A stretch of 64,000 bases of DNA from Trichoderma breve (lineage: Eukaryota > Ascomycota > Sordariomycetes > Hypocreales > Hypocreaceae): the NCBI RefSeq assembly GCF_028502605.1, contig NC_079234.1:2914001-2978000 (forward strand), written 5' to 3'. Shown here one piece after another: positions 11,601 through 23,971 of this stretch. The first letter of the stretch is position 1. Every line of letters starts with the position of its first letter. Under the pieces are notes generated by a model, which was given only the letters and a program-made list of their open reading frames with translations, made no database searches and was not told the origin of the DNA. A program made the position numbers and the translations under genes.

Positions 11601-12482
11601 AGTCTCCTTTGACAAGTTGTCATCAGCCTTGCGCTTCTTGGCAGTCGCTGGTTTGCTTGGCGTGCCGTCCAGAGCCTCAGCAGCCTCCTCGTCTGCCTCT
11701 TCCACGGGATCGGGCAAGCCATGCTCCCGTCGCCATCTCTTGAGAACTTCCTTTGATGGCTTGACGCTCTGGAACTCGTAAAGTCCATATCGGAGCAGGA
11801 TGATAGACCGACTCTTTTCGAACTCCTTGGCAAAGTTCATGATGTTGAGCTTCCAGCTCTTCTTGGTGAAGATCTCGTTGGCGGCATATTTCAGTCGACG
11901 TAGATCGAGAATGCAGAAGAACTGGCGACGCTGCTCGTCGTCGAGGTTTGGAGGGCAGAGATGAGCCAAGAACTGATCGGCGTAGATGGATCCCTTAGAA
12001 TTCCAGTCCTTTGGAACCTTGTTCGCCAGGACTTCGCCAGTCAGCTCCGGAGGAGGCGATGAGATTCGCATGTTGAACAGCTCCTTGTCTGACGAGTTAG
12101 CAGCCAAACCGCGCGGCGTCGCGCGAGCAGTGTTCTCGCGATAAACGCGATTTGACATGGGCGTCACGCCAGGAGCAAAAACTTTCTTCATCGTGCTCTG
12201 GGGGAGATTGGTGGGAGAGAAGGTGGTGCTTGTCGGAGGGCTCTCGACGGCTGTTGCTCTGAAGAGGTTGTTGCGTGACGAGGACACAGGGTCTTGGCTC
12301 ATCGTCTCATCGCGCGTAATCAGCAGCTTGCGCGATGAAGCCGCAGACGTTGACAGGCGCTTGTTGGCATAGGGCGTCGCGACGTAAGTGCGCTTCGCAA
12401 AGGGTAGAGGAGGACGTGACTTGGGAGTGCCGTTGGCAACATCCGCGCCGTCGTATTCGCCGGGGAGGGCGAAGGTCACCAT
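8692..12482 (-). CDS. nup2: FG nucleoporin with C-terminal Ran-binding domain (Nup2/Nup50 type)
   Basis: Two exons, 9284-12482 and 8692-9230, joined across a 53-base intron (GTAAGT donor, TCTAG acceptor); 1245 aa. Order of parts: a basic N-terminus with KR-rich patches suited to importin-alpha binding; a non-repetitive, probably folded segment at about residues 140-260; an acidic and Lys/Arg-rich linker; a long FG region with dozens of SLFG, NLFG and FSFG units; and a C-terminal Ran-binding (RanBP1-like) domain over the last 120 residues, with VRAKVLKF, GSLRLLKHKET, VRLLLRAEP and the closing ETWMIQVK part. Nup2/Nup50 proteins are mobile nuclear-basket nucleoporins that speed release of import cargo and importin recycling. 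It is longer than yeast Nup2 (720 aa), mainly through the linker and FG parts. The splice join gives NSPFNLGGG, consistent with the FG context. Confidence 0.93.
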
Positions 12483-13910
12483 GGCGGCGACAGTAGAGAG
12501 ATGGATAGAGAGGAGGGGAGATAGGAAAAAGAGGACAAAGGTGGAGTAATTAGCGACGAGGCGCGATGGTGATATATGTGTTGCGTCGCGTCAGGGTAGG
12601 TGGATGAAAACGGCCTAAGGGGACAAAAGCGGGAGTCCACAGAGGCAGAAGTGGGAGGCGAAAAAAAAAAAAAAGAAAAAAAAAAAACACGCCGTCAAAG
12701 CCAAGCACTCGCAGCGAGCACAAAGCGATTCACCGCAAGAAAAAGAGAGAGTGCGGCAAACGGACAAATAAAATCAGGGGCTCGTCAACGGTCGTCGCGA
12801 TGCAGCGCTGATGCAAGTTGGTGGCATCCAGCCCTGGCCGTTGCTGAGAGTTGACACGACAACCCGCGACGGTGTTTGAAAAGTCGAGTCGAGTGATGGC
12901 CCGCAGCTTGTTTTGGCGGCACCTGCGCAGAGAGAGGAAAAAAACGAGGGACGAGCAGCGCGGCCGGCAAGGGGTTATACCTTAGGTTATAGATAGCGGG
13001 CTCGAACAGGGATGAGGGAGGAAGTTTAGGGGCCCGCTTTTCTGCGCCCCTCTTCGCTCCAGGTTATGGCAAGTTATGTGAGGTTCTGCCTGAGGCGAAA
13101 AGAAAAATCAGAGGCAGGCAAAGCAGGACACCCAGAGGAGGCGAGGCCTTACTGTAGGTAGCAACTTGCCTTAGGTAAGCCGGCGCTTCCAGCAGCTAGC
13201 TGTCAGTTGATGTTGCTGCTGCACGCGGGTGATCTGGTGACTGCCGCGGCTGAGGTCACTGCTACCGCGGCGCTACCAACCAGGCCAAAGCAACCAAGGC
13301 AGCACACCATCGCCGCTGCAGCTCCGGGCGTGCCTTTGCCCATTAACGTCACCATGGCAGAATTTTCTTACACTCACACGTCGCGGCTCCAGCCAATCAC
13401 GCCGCCCGACTGCGAAGACGGATCACAAGTACTCATTTGGTACCCCGTACCGAGCACCACCCACCCAGCTGTGAAAAAAGAAAAAAACAGGCAAAGAGCC
13501 TAACAAGGGCGACCTCACATCACGAGAGGGCGTGGGAGCGGAGGCCAAGGAAAAAAGAAAGGAAAAAGAAAAAAGAAAAAGAGGGAAAATTAAAGCAGGA
13601 AAAAAGAAAAGAAAGTAAACCAATACTGGTAGTTAATAATAACAGTCAATAATAGCGTCCTATTCCTAATCAAATCCTACAATTACTAGATGGAAATCAA
13701 ACGAGAGTGGTGCCAGACTCGTCCCGTAGGCCAACAGAACCGAGTGTTTAGGCCATGACGACTGCCAGCGAAAAAAAAAATCCCAAAGTTAAGAGGGGAT
13801 AGAGAAGAGTACAGTACTGTGGCCCATTTGGTAGGGAAGAAGGAAAAGAAACGCACGCCAAAGATCCCAGATTCCGTTACAAAATTTCTTGCTCATAAAA
13901 GACACATCCC
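12483..13910. other. Gap between NBR1 3' end and Nup2 promoter
   Basis: The Nup2 5' flank contains a long A-run (about 12662-12687), a strong T-tract on the coding strand. TTAGGTTA/TTAGGTAA words cluster at 12981-13175. From 13540 to 13620 the plus strand is A-rich (GAAAAAGAAAA type). The part near 13911 is probably NBR1 3' UTR. No coding region is supported. Confidence 0.5.
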
Positions 13911-16805
13911 CTACTTCCTCAGCTTCTTGTTCTCGCGATCCTCCAGATATTCTTCATCAGAGGCATCCAAGATGTCATACTCTTCGTCGGTCATGAAGCC
14001 GTCGTCGGATCCATCCCACTCGTACTCCTCAGTCTGAGCATCAGTCTCCGGGGCTCCAGAGACGGACTCGGCCTGCATCTCTGCGTGCATGCTAGAGTGA
14101 GGTGACTCCTTGTCAAGCTTGGGGAAGATCATGACGCTGCCGGTCTGGGCATCCTCTTCCTTCTTGGGCTCCTCAACCGTGGTCGCCGGTAGGACCTCAG
14201 CAGGCGGCATGCGCACACTGACGTCGCACCAGAGGCGGTGGCCGAACTTGAATCCCTCAGGCGTAGTCAAACGCCAGTAGGAGATGATCTGGCCAGCGCG
14301 GGCGGGTGTGCGGAGCAGCACGGTGAAGGGGAACTCGCTGCCGGGTGCAAGCGGGGCGTAGCAGACCGTCGACTCTGATGCCGACACAAGCTCCGAGATG
14401 CCAGCAGGGTGGGCAGAGTCAACGTGGCCCATGTAGTCGCCGCCAACAAACTTGACGGAGCATCCAGCAGGCCAGGTAGCAGTACCCTCGTTGCGAAGCA
14501 CCCATGTCTGCTCAAAGACGTGGTTGGGCGGCATGATTGTGCCATCGGAGACCGAGTCGCGAATGAAGACGGCCCGGAGATCGTGCTCATTGACTGATGG
14601 AACGGGCTCAGCAACCTTTTCTTCCTCAACCTCCTCCTTGATCTCAGGGGTAGGCTCCTCCTTGATCTCGACCTCCTTGGTCTCAGCCTCAACCTCGGGC
14701 TCTTGCTTGACCTCGACTTCTTCGGTCTCAGGCTCCTCAGGCTTAGCATCAGCCACGGGTGGCTCGGGAATGACGGCCTGGATGGGGCTCAAGGTCGGAA
14801 CCTCGGAAGGCTTGGAGGCATTCTTGGCGCGGTCACCCATAGGAGGCATGCGCTTTCCATCCTGGTGCTCGCCAGTGGTGGTAACGCTGACGTGGCGAAC
14901 AGGAGTCTTAAACTTGATGAGAGGGTGCGTCTTGTTGTGGTCATTGGCAGGATTGGCCTCGCAGCTTGCGCAGAAATCAAGGTCGTGGCAGACTGCGCAC
15001 TTGTAACGCACGCCTCTAATGTAGGTAGGATAGCCCTGGGTGTTGGAGCACAGGGGGCCATCACAGCAGATACCCATGTGCACTGGCTGAGCAGCCGCAC
15101 AGGCATGGAGGTCTGCGAGAGGCTCATAGATGGGCGCGAAGCGGTGGTTGGCGTGGACAAACGCAGCATTGGGAATGCAGTCGGAGCAGTAGTCCCAGTC
15201 TGGGCAGTCGAGGCACTTGTGGCGGACTCCAGTGATGTACTTGTCACAGCCGTCACAGATGGCGTGGTGCGCCTGGTTACGGCCAGCACCCATCTTCACA
15301 GTAATGTGATCTGGCATCTTGGTGCCTGCAACAGCAGGAACAAAGGCATGCTTGGGGTGGTGGCCATGGGCATCCTTGCCGAAGCATGCTTGGCAGAGGT
15401 CAAAGTCCTCACAAGATGTGCAGTGGAGGAACTCCCATTCGGGAAGTTCTGTAAATCATTGATTAGTTTGGCATATTTCATGGATGTAATGAGATGCGTT
15501 CACACATACCTTGGACACAGCAGTTGCATGTTCGCATGGTGCCCATGCAGGACCACCTAGGAACTGGAGGGGCGCCCACAAACGAAGGGTGAATAGGAAC
15601 GAAGAAGGGAAGATCATTCATGGCATCCGGCGACGCCTGGAGAGCGGGTTGCTCCGAGGCCTTCTCAGGGCGGGAAATCTTGAGAGTCTCCTTCTCTTCC
15701 TTCTCGACGTTCTCAATTGATGGGATAATAGAGGCCTCCTGAACGGGGCTCTCGGTCTGCTTCTTGGCTTGGGCCTTGGGCTCAATTCTTTCGGTGCTGC
15801 TGGCGATGAGCTGGCCGTCAATCATGGTCCGCTTAATGAGCCAGTGGTTGTCATCATAGCAACTGACGGCCTGGTCAACGCAAGCCTGGCAGAGGTCGAA
15901 GTCGCCGTCATCGCAGGTCTGGCAGTGATAGTGCACGTCTGAAACAGTCTTTTCACAGTTGTTGCAGCAGACGGCGAATGGGGCGGGAGCAATGACATGG
16001 TGTGACTGCGCGGCGGGAGCACAGTAGTCCTCGAACGATGAGTATATTGACTGAGGGTCGAAGGGAGCAGACTGAGCGAAGTTTGCGGGTAGCTTCTGAG
16101 TAGCAGCCTCAGTCTCCTCCACCTTGGTCACCTCAGGTGTGTCGAGCTGGATAGATGAAGAGGTTCGCAGGGGCAATTCAACTCCGGAGAGCAAGGTGAT
16201 TGAAGACGGGGCCGCAGAAGGCACTGACATCTCTGTGGCAGGTTCGACCGTTGACGATGATTCCTCGCTCTCGGTAGGAGTAATCTTTTCGGTGGACTCG
16301 TAGGTCTCTGCCACGGACGCCTCGGGCTCGTCCTCCACTGTGACCGGCTTTGGTGTAGTCTTTGGCTGCAGGTCGGGAATAAACACGCGCAGTTTCAACT
16401 TTGACTTGGCCTTGGCGGCTCTATACAGTTGCTTGTAGACTGGCTGGTTACTAGAGTCGAGAACAACAAAGGCGCTGGCAGAGTCGGAGTAGCGTTCGAT
16501 GATGACCTGGGTCTCAAGTGGGATGTGGAGGAAGTGTCGGATCTGGACAGAAGTGTCAGCATTTATCAAATATCTCTGCGAGATTCAAATGAGGCACCCA
16601 ATGCATGGCATGATTGCGTTGTCGAAGAAAATCACGATGATTGGGGAAGAATAAACGATGAAAGTTTGATGGAAGCACGTACGTTGGCTTCGAGAATATT
16701 AGGCACCATGTCGCGCAGCGGCATCTTGACGCGGCGAGTGGTATTCTCGAAGGTCACCTTGAGGGTGACCATGGTCTCCGGAACAAGCTGGGGGGCAGAA
16801 GCCAT
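13911..16805 (-). CDS. nbr1: NBR1-type selective autophagy receptor (PB1, four ZZ, FW domain)
   Basis: Three exons: 16683-16805, 15510-16542 and 13911-15448; 897 aa, all junctions in frame. The N-terminal 95 residues form a PB1-like domain split by the first intron. Four ZZ zinc fingers follow, at roughly residues 230-280 (CCNNCEK), 378-430 (CNCCVQ, split by intron 2), 448-490 (CDGCDK) and 511-565, each with the paired CxxC layout. An NBR1/FW (four-tryptophan) domain spans about 677-797 with FEQTWVLRNEGTATWP and ISYWRLTTPEG. The acidic C-terminus has a good Atg8-interacting motif, EEYDIL (YDIL at 876-879), and a second candidate YEWD near 861. Family role: NBR1 receptors link ubiquitinated or other cargo, including peroxisomes in Sordaria, to Atg8 on the autophagosome. 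A TATATAAA lies at 16957-16964, about 150 bases upstream. Confidence 0.95.
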
Positions 16806-19800
16806 GATGGGCAGCCTGTCGTGGTGAACGATGCTGTGTTAGCAAGATGCAGCACAATTAGGACGGTGACGAAGCGGTGGGCGACCGGGAGAGGCGAACT
16901 CACGCGATAACAACTTTCCCCCGTTGATGGATGCTATCGAGAGCTGGCAGCTCAGGTATATAAACACGGGCGATAAAGGACAGATGGCAATATTTGAGGC
17001 AGTGTGAGGCGATGTGATGCTTTTTGTGTGGAGAAGGAAATGGGAGTTGGTTGAAGAAGAGAGAAGGAAGAGGAGAGATGACGATTGCGTGGTTGGGAGA
17101 GAAGCAGAAGCTCCAGACGCCAGGCTGACTGGGGTAGGCGAGCCGGAAACTGGAGAGTTTAACGCAAGTACCAGATACCTGTGGTAGGTACTTTGCGGCT
17201 ACATGACTGTGCAGTGACGCAGACCCGGCTCTGGCTCTGGCACACCGACAGGGAGGCGATGAGGCAACATTGATTTGAACTTTAGCGGTGGGACCACGGC
17301 GAGTCACGGCGAAGAGCACAGCGACCGGAGCACTCAGCCAGCTTGGCGGCCATTGAGCACTCAGGTACCGCGACGGTAGTAGGTACAGTACCCGCAAGCA
17401 TCTGAGGTGCAGACAGCACTGAGCGCTGATGCAGCGGGTGCTCAGTGGGCCGTGTCAGTGGATGTGACTAGCTCCAGGACGTCACAGTGCGGGCAACGAC
17501 AAGTGCGGAGAAGGTCGGCTCCTAAGCTGCAGCGGACACACGGTGCATTACGCACCTGGATTTACTGTCTGCGCCCTGGAGGGTTCAATGGCGGAATGAA
17601 TCCCTGCCCTGCCCCGAGCTGGGGGACTGCAAGAGGTGGACTCATGGCGGCCAATGGCGACATGGGGCGAAGGAATTCCAGCACCAAGGCGGTCAAGCGC
17701 AGATTGCACGATGCACGATAACGCCAGGAAGAAGAAGAGCAGCCGGGTGGCCAAAAGATGATATGGAAATGATGCCTGTCCTGTCTCAGAGCGCTGCATC
17801 ACATGTGTGCCGCCTCGGAGGCCCTCGCATCCTTTGACCTCTCTGGTACTGGTATCAAAATAAAAATCAAAAATCAAATCCAGTGGCTGTCATTTGCTGC
17901 AAACTTTGGGTAACGTTGGTGTTGCCAGAGACAAAGACGGCTTCAGCCTACGGTATCCTCGGCCCATCCATTCCCAAGCCCCGAGCTATGCTATGTACAG
18001 ACTACGCAGGCTGCCAGGCAACTCAAAATCTCATGGAAGCAGACCAGACGTCAAACTCTCTCGGATCATGGGGCTAACTTCAGTTCTTGCCGTTGGCCAC
18101 TGCCAGAGCCAATGGCGCTGCCACTGCAGCTTAGCTGGCTCCGGATGCCTGGACGGCTCGCCACTCCCACAAGCAATTGGCTGCGGATGAGGCGAGGAGA
18201 CGGGACACAAGAAAGCCCAGGCTGCAGAGGAGCCACGCCAGCTTCTCTCCCTCGCACCTCGTCCCATCCATCCACACTGTCCTCGCACTCTACGAGTACT
18301 ACTCGAGCATCCCTTGCCTTGGCGACCGGCCGACCCCTCTCAGGCGACGGCGACTACGTGGTGCTATTACCAGCCAGCTGCGACCATCCCAAAGACAGCG
18401 GATAAGGTTGTGTTAGTGAAGCTGGTCCCGGTTTCAGGGCTTGCCGATTCATGCTCGATCGGCCGCCACGGCATCTCGTAGGCAGGCTTGTGCAAAGGCC
18501 GATTACGACACTTTGGGGCCTCTGGAACTTGCAGCTGGCTCGGGAGAACAAGAGCAAGATCCCATGGTACGGCGTCGTGGCGGCGTAGATTGCCTGACGC
18601 TCCAAAGTCAAAGTAAGATGTAATAACACGAAGGCAGACAAACACCACAAACTGCAGCCATCCCGAGACCCGATGCTACTGTACGTGCCTCGTTCGGTGA
18701 GTTCTGATCAGGTACTTTGCCTGCCAAAGTACCCGATACTTGCGGTGCTTCTGCTCTTATATAATACCCGAACTACTAATATTTACCTAGGTAGGACTCG
18801 TAGTAATAATGCCCGGGCCTGTCGCCATGGCGCGATACGAGTACGTGAAGCAATTGGATCGATGCGGCCTCTGCTTGTCTGGCTCCGCTCGGTGCGCGTG
18901 ATGTGCCGAATGCGGCAACATATCGTGTCACCGAGCCGAGCATGTCGGAGCATCCCAACCAGGCTCCAGCATTGATTGGTGGTCATTGGGAGGGACACGA
19001 CAGCTCGTAGATTGCACAGACGAGCAGCTCTCGATCGATTACTTTCTAAGCACAAAGGACTGCCTAACCCAATAGCCAAAACAGGCTCCAATTCACACGG
19101 GCCACCCACATAATACACCATCATTCTTAGTGAGAGACGTCAGAATTTATTCTCTTTTCTCTGCTCTTCTTTTCTGTGGAGCTCTCTGGCAAGTCTGGAC
19201 AGTCCAAAGTTACACCCAAGGTTTCCATGGCTTCAACACAATGTCTCACTTTAGCCTTTGAAGCCAAGTATCAATGCGGTACGTGAGATTGCTAGCTCGA
19301 TGCGCCCTGCCCGAAGCTTGGTGCTTCTGTCTCTTTTTGCTTCTTCTACATACCTAGCTAGTCTGTAGTCTGCCAGCTCAACTGCATCCCTTGCATTGTC
19401 ATCATCACTCGTTAAAGTCTTAGTAGACGCCTATTACACTCCCTTGCGTCTTGCTCTTCCTTTCTGTCAGCAGGCGCTTTGCTTAGTACCGCGAAGTACA
19501 TCCATCCTCATAAACGGGAAGAAATCTCTACTTTGGCTTATATACCTATTTTACTCAACCCCGGCACTCATCGGGTGAGAGAGAGGCGGGTCAAAGAAAG
19601 ACTGCATGCCCTTATGCATACGTGCTCCCTAGGTATAACATGTGCAGGCTGCCATTTCTCAAGGTTAGATTCAAAGCGATATCAACCGTGTCCTTAGCTA
19701 TCATACGGAACCAAGCCTTTTAGGATCATGATTTCTCTCTATATTCTAGGCGCCAGGGGGGAACCAAGGCATATTCACGCCATGAAACGTGTAGAGATTC

Positions 19801-21717
19801 GGCCATATTGCAGCTTGCGGACCGTCCGGGAAGACTCCAATTGTAGGCACCGTTGATGTCGAGTCCGCCTAACGAACCTCGCAGCCTAACAAGGTTCACT
19901 TTCTCAATACCCCAATGACGAAAAATTACAGCCGCATTTGTTAAAAATACATAGGTATTGCTCTCTAACGCTCTTGGTCTATACCAGTAGCATCTACACG
20001 AGAGCTTACGGCTCTGATACTAGGCGACGAGTATTAATGCATGAGAAAAGCAAGTCAGGTTGCCAGTGATATTCATTAGAACCCAGTACTATACCAACCA
20101 ATGCGATAAGTTATCAATGAAAGAGATAATAAAAAGCAAGAAAAAAATTCAAAAGGTGAATTCCCCTACTTTTATGGAGCCCTGGAGCTCAATTGACTTC
20201 TGTCAAAATCTCATTTATGTACCTCTATGTCCTTCCGACGCAATCTCAACATCAACCCAGCATTCACTTCAGACTACCTACCTAAAAAAAAACCCCCATT
20301 CACCCAACTCTGCAAAATCTAAATACTTCGTTCCTCTAGATAGCTTATTCCGCTGCACCTACAGTCCCTCTCACAGTTCCATTTCATTCCATTCATCTAC
20401 CATCTTCCGCTAACTTTTATGCCCAGCAAATGGGGCTACCCTGATAGCACTTTTCGGCAAGCTGCGCCTATCGCGGCGAGGGGCGTTGGCAATCCTACAC
20501 CCTACACATCTCGGAGCTATCGGCGATGACGATACAGAAGAAATAGAGTGTTGGTTAAGATAGCAGACGAAATGTAATCTCAAACGAGGGACCAATTGAT
20601 CCCCTAGATAAGGGGGAAAAAAAGTAATCTATGTATGCAGGAAAGAACAGCTAAATGCGACATCAGATGAAAGGCGTACATGTATCTAACTCGAATATAT
20701 GACCACCTAATTACCCATTGAATTCAATAAATGGCCCTGGTATCAAAAGAAACTTCTTATGTAGCTCAACCTATCTCTACGCAGGCAAGGTAGTTCAAGC
20801 CAACTAAGAACTAGATTTAGCACTTGAAGTATCAGCTTCTACGTTCATAGCATCGGACGGCATTTAAAGCGCAACATTCACTAGCATCACTCATTCTTCA
20901 CCAAAACATTCACCATCCAACATGAAACAAGAAGCTGCTCGCTCAAATAAAATATATGCAAATGAAGCTCAAAAGAGAGAGTAGACACAAAGATATTCCA
21001 CAGATTGCAACTCCATTTCCCGCACATTTAAAGCTACTACATAATTGCCTCCAAACACCGCTAAACGCCGCTGCCATGAACAGCACAAGGAATCAACCCC
21101 GAAGTTACAAGGACATCCGGGCTAACAAAGGTAAAGGACGCAATGAAGCCGCTACAGAATCGCTCCCCAGCTACCCATGCGTTTCTTCCCCTTTAGCTCA
21201 GACCGAAAAAAAAGAAAAGGTCATCCCGCAAGACGTTTTTCCATCCCTCCGCATATGGCCATCGATTGTTGGCCGTGGTGACGATAACTTCAGCTAACAC
21301 AAATGAATGCCGCAGCAAGCATCTTTCAACCTCCAACTTCCAATACTTATTTTTTGTTTTCAAGAAAAAAGGTCCGTTTCCCCGGTACACACGCACACAC
21401 AAAGACGTAAAGGCCATCCCGGGGTTCCCAGCTGGCCATCCCAGGATACGCATGATGAAGATAACAATATCAGACGTTGAAAAAAATAGGGAAAAAAGTT
21501 CATGATTTTGAGCACCCAACCACCCGAACCGCGAAAATGGATAAGAATGATGCGTAGAACCCAACCCATGACACCAAAGGGAAAAGGAATCAACAAGAAA
21601 GTGCAGGAGAAGGAGTGAGATGTGTAGGGTCTGCAATAGGGTTATTAAATGTCGGTGGGCACTGAGAAGCCAATCATCATGCCAGCGTCGTTGTCGCATC
21701 CACCACACGAATCAACG
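16806..21717. other. Long gene-poor gap (4.9 kb)
   Basis: The widest gap in the window. Part one (16806-18700) has mixed composition and includes the NBR1 promoter. Part two (about 18700-21300) looks richer in A/T, with many TACCTA/TAGGTA words, including a perfect palindrome TACCTAGGTA at 18784-18793 and CCTAGGTA at 19628-19635. Open frames on both strands are short or lack recognisable motifs. Nothing resembling a transposase, reverse transcriptase, tRNA or 5S rRNA was found. It could hold a long non-coding transcript, a rapidly evolving small gene or decayed sequence; none of these can be supported from sequence alone. The last few hundred bases should be 3' UTR of the Btz-domain gene. Confidence 0.5.
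18784..18793. repeat. Perfect 10-bp palindrome TACCTAGGTA
   Basis: Self-complementary word, the most complete form of the TAGGTA words scattered through the non-coding parts (for example near 1803, 1814, 13170, 17184, 19628, 31600, 36975). Function unknown; it may be a protein-binding site or simply a common word in this genome. Confidence 0.4.
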
Positions 21718-23971
21718 CTATTGTGAGTAATAGACCATGCCCGGCGCGGGCTGAGGGTAGTAGAAGCCGTCGGGGCTGGGAGTCACCATTCCACCCATTC
21801 CCATCACGCTAGGCTGATATGGCTGTGAGGCAGGGTACGACTGGTAAGGGTTTACCGACGGCAGCTGAGAAGCATCATAATAGTAAACCATGCCATTGAC
21901 TTCCTGGGCCACGAGGTTTGTATTGGGGGGTGCCGGTGGCCCCGTCACGTTGACACCTGGCTGCTCCATTGGATTCTGAGGTGTAAAGCTTCCAGGCATG
22001 CCCGGCTGTCCCTGGGGGACGAATGGAGGTGCGGTGACAGCAGAGGCGGGCATGCTTGGGCCAGAGTAGCCATGCGGATAGTAGTATCCCTGTTGAGGAT
22101 GAGGCTGGTACGGCTGGCCGCCATAGTAGGCCGTTTGACCATACGTGTTGGGCTGGAACGGCGCGGCGTGTATAGCCCGCTCTGGGATTTGGGACAGAGG
22201 CGTGCCGGTCGAGACATGGGTTGAGTATGAAGGCCGGCGAGCGTGCGAGTCCTGGTATCCGTTTGCCATCTGCACGGGAACTTGCTGGTGGAAGGCTTGC
22301 TGGAAGCCCGGGCCATTCTGCGACATCGTTGGCGACTCGATGCCCGCAACAGAAATGTTCTTCTGAGGGCGAGGCTGGTGCATTGGGATCGATGCTGGGA
22401 AGTTCTCCTGGAAATTGGGCTTCTGCGGAAGGGGATGTGTTTGTGGCTGGGGCATGTCGACGATCGAAGCCTCCTGTCCGGCCATCAACATTGGGTCCGA
22501 TTGGCCTACAGGCACCTCAACTCCAACAGGCGGCATATTGAATGTTTGCGGAGCCGGAGGTAGACGGACCACAGGCCTGGTATCGGCTTGTGGTGCGGGG
22601 CGGGAGATGATGGACCCGGTAGGCGAAAATATGGCCTCCCTATCGTGCACCACGATGGATGACCGCCTGCTGACGGCAGCACTGGGGGAGTATATGCTTC
22701 CACCATAGTAGCTGCCACCAAATATACTGGTCCTCCGCGAAAATCCACCCACAGAACCCCATGCAGACCGGGGCTTACCTCTAAGTCGCTGCTGATTGGG
22801 GCGTAATGCACGGGGGATGAAGGTGAACGATCGGTCCGAAGCGGGGAAGATGTATCTCGGAGGATGGTTCGGCAGGGAGATGCGAACCGGCTTGTCCCTA
22901 CGCAGGGGCGGGCGGTGGTCGGGCAGCTTCGTGTACTGCTTGACCGGGAAGCCAGGAAACACCTTCGAGATGGCCACCGTAGGCAGAATGACGCGGACTT
23001 GAGCGTTGCCGATGTGTTTCTCAGTCGACAAGGTTCTGTTGATGGGAGTAGCACTGGGCTCGCACGTGGGGATGAAGCCATTGCCGTTAGGCGGTCCCTC
23101 CTCATGAGGTGCTTGCCGAGGGCGACGTGGGATCACGTCTGCGACAGTCTCGTGCATGTCGTGCGTCCATGGGGAGTTTGTGGTCGGATCGGCGGGGTGG
23201 TGCATCTGGTTACTACATAGTAATTCCACGTTAGCAGATGAGGCAAAGAGGGCCAGGTAGGGGATAGAGAGAGCTCAAAGAGACGGTAATCATGGCGACA
23301 GCAAAAGACGATGTGACTTACTTCATTGGAGCAAAAGGGCCCCCGATGCCACCGCGACCACCACCTCTGCCCCGACCTCTTCCAAACGGCCTGAAGCCAT
23401 TCGCGGCCGGCCCCGGATGCCGATGATCATGCATGAAGAAGGAGCCCCGGTTGGGCACAAAGGCCGGGTCCTCGTCCCTCCGGCGCTTGTAATCCTCGTG
23501 CTCTTGTCGGCGTCGATTGGCTGGTTGCCCAGGCTGAGACCGCATGGCAGACGAGGAGCTAACAATGACAGGAGCAGAGGGCGACTTGGGTGGCGACGGC
23601 GTCACCTCGTCGAACTGTAGCTCCTGTGCAGAGTCCGGCCGATCCGCAATGGACAGGCCATGAAGCATCAGCTCGGTATCCGACACAGACTTGTTGCCAT
23701 CTCCCTGAGCACCAGCCCTGGCGGCTCTGTGGCCGGCCCCCTTTGCGGTGCCGTTGGCAGACTTCCGCGCGTTGGGTGAGGTGGGTGACACCTCGTCGAT
23801 GTTGCTGGTGTCGCTATCATCAGCTCCATCGTGGTCGTCGGAGATGACGGAGCCCTCGGTCAGGGAGTCGTCATCCAGCTCCAGCGTCTCCGGACGGCCC
23901 TCATCGTCGCCCTCGTCCTCGACTCGGCGTCGTTGGCCGATGAGCTTTCTACGTCGGGGGGCAGCGGCCAT
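21718..23971 (-). CDS. Btz (CASC3/MLN51/Barentsz) domain protein, exon-junction-complex type
   Basis: Two exons, 23322-23971 and 21718-23212, with a 109-base intron (GTAAGT donor, GCTAAC branch, TGTAG acceptor); 714 aa. The N-terminus is basic (RRRKLIGQRRR), then acidic. At about residues 155-195 lies the Btz/SELOR motif: EDYKRRRDEDPAFVPNRG followed by SFFMHDHR, then an RG-rich run (GRGRGRGGGRGG). In animals this motif clasps the helicase eIF4A3 in the exon junction complex, which marks spliced mRNAs and affects localisation, translation and decay. The remaining 500 residues are Pro/Gln/Tyr-rich and probably disordered, ending in repeated YYYPQ-like patches. The intron directly follows the RG run. 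Assignment rests on the Btz motif; the long tail is not recognisable. Confidence 0.85.

Noticed and set aside
20060..20413. Plus-strand frame of 117 codons in the long gap
   Set aside because: Low-complexity Ser/Lys/Asn-rich translation of A/T-rich DNA, no motif, no splice-supported extension.
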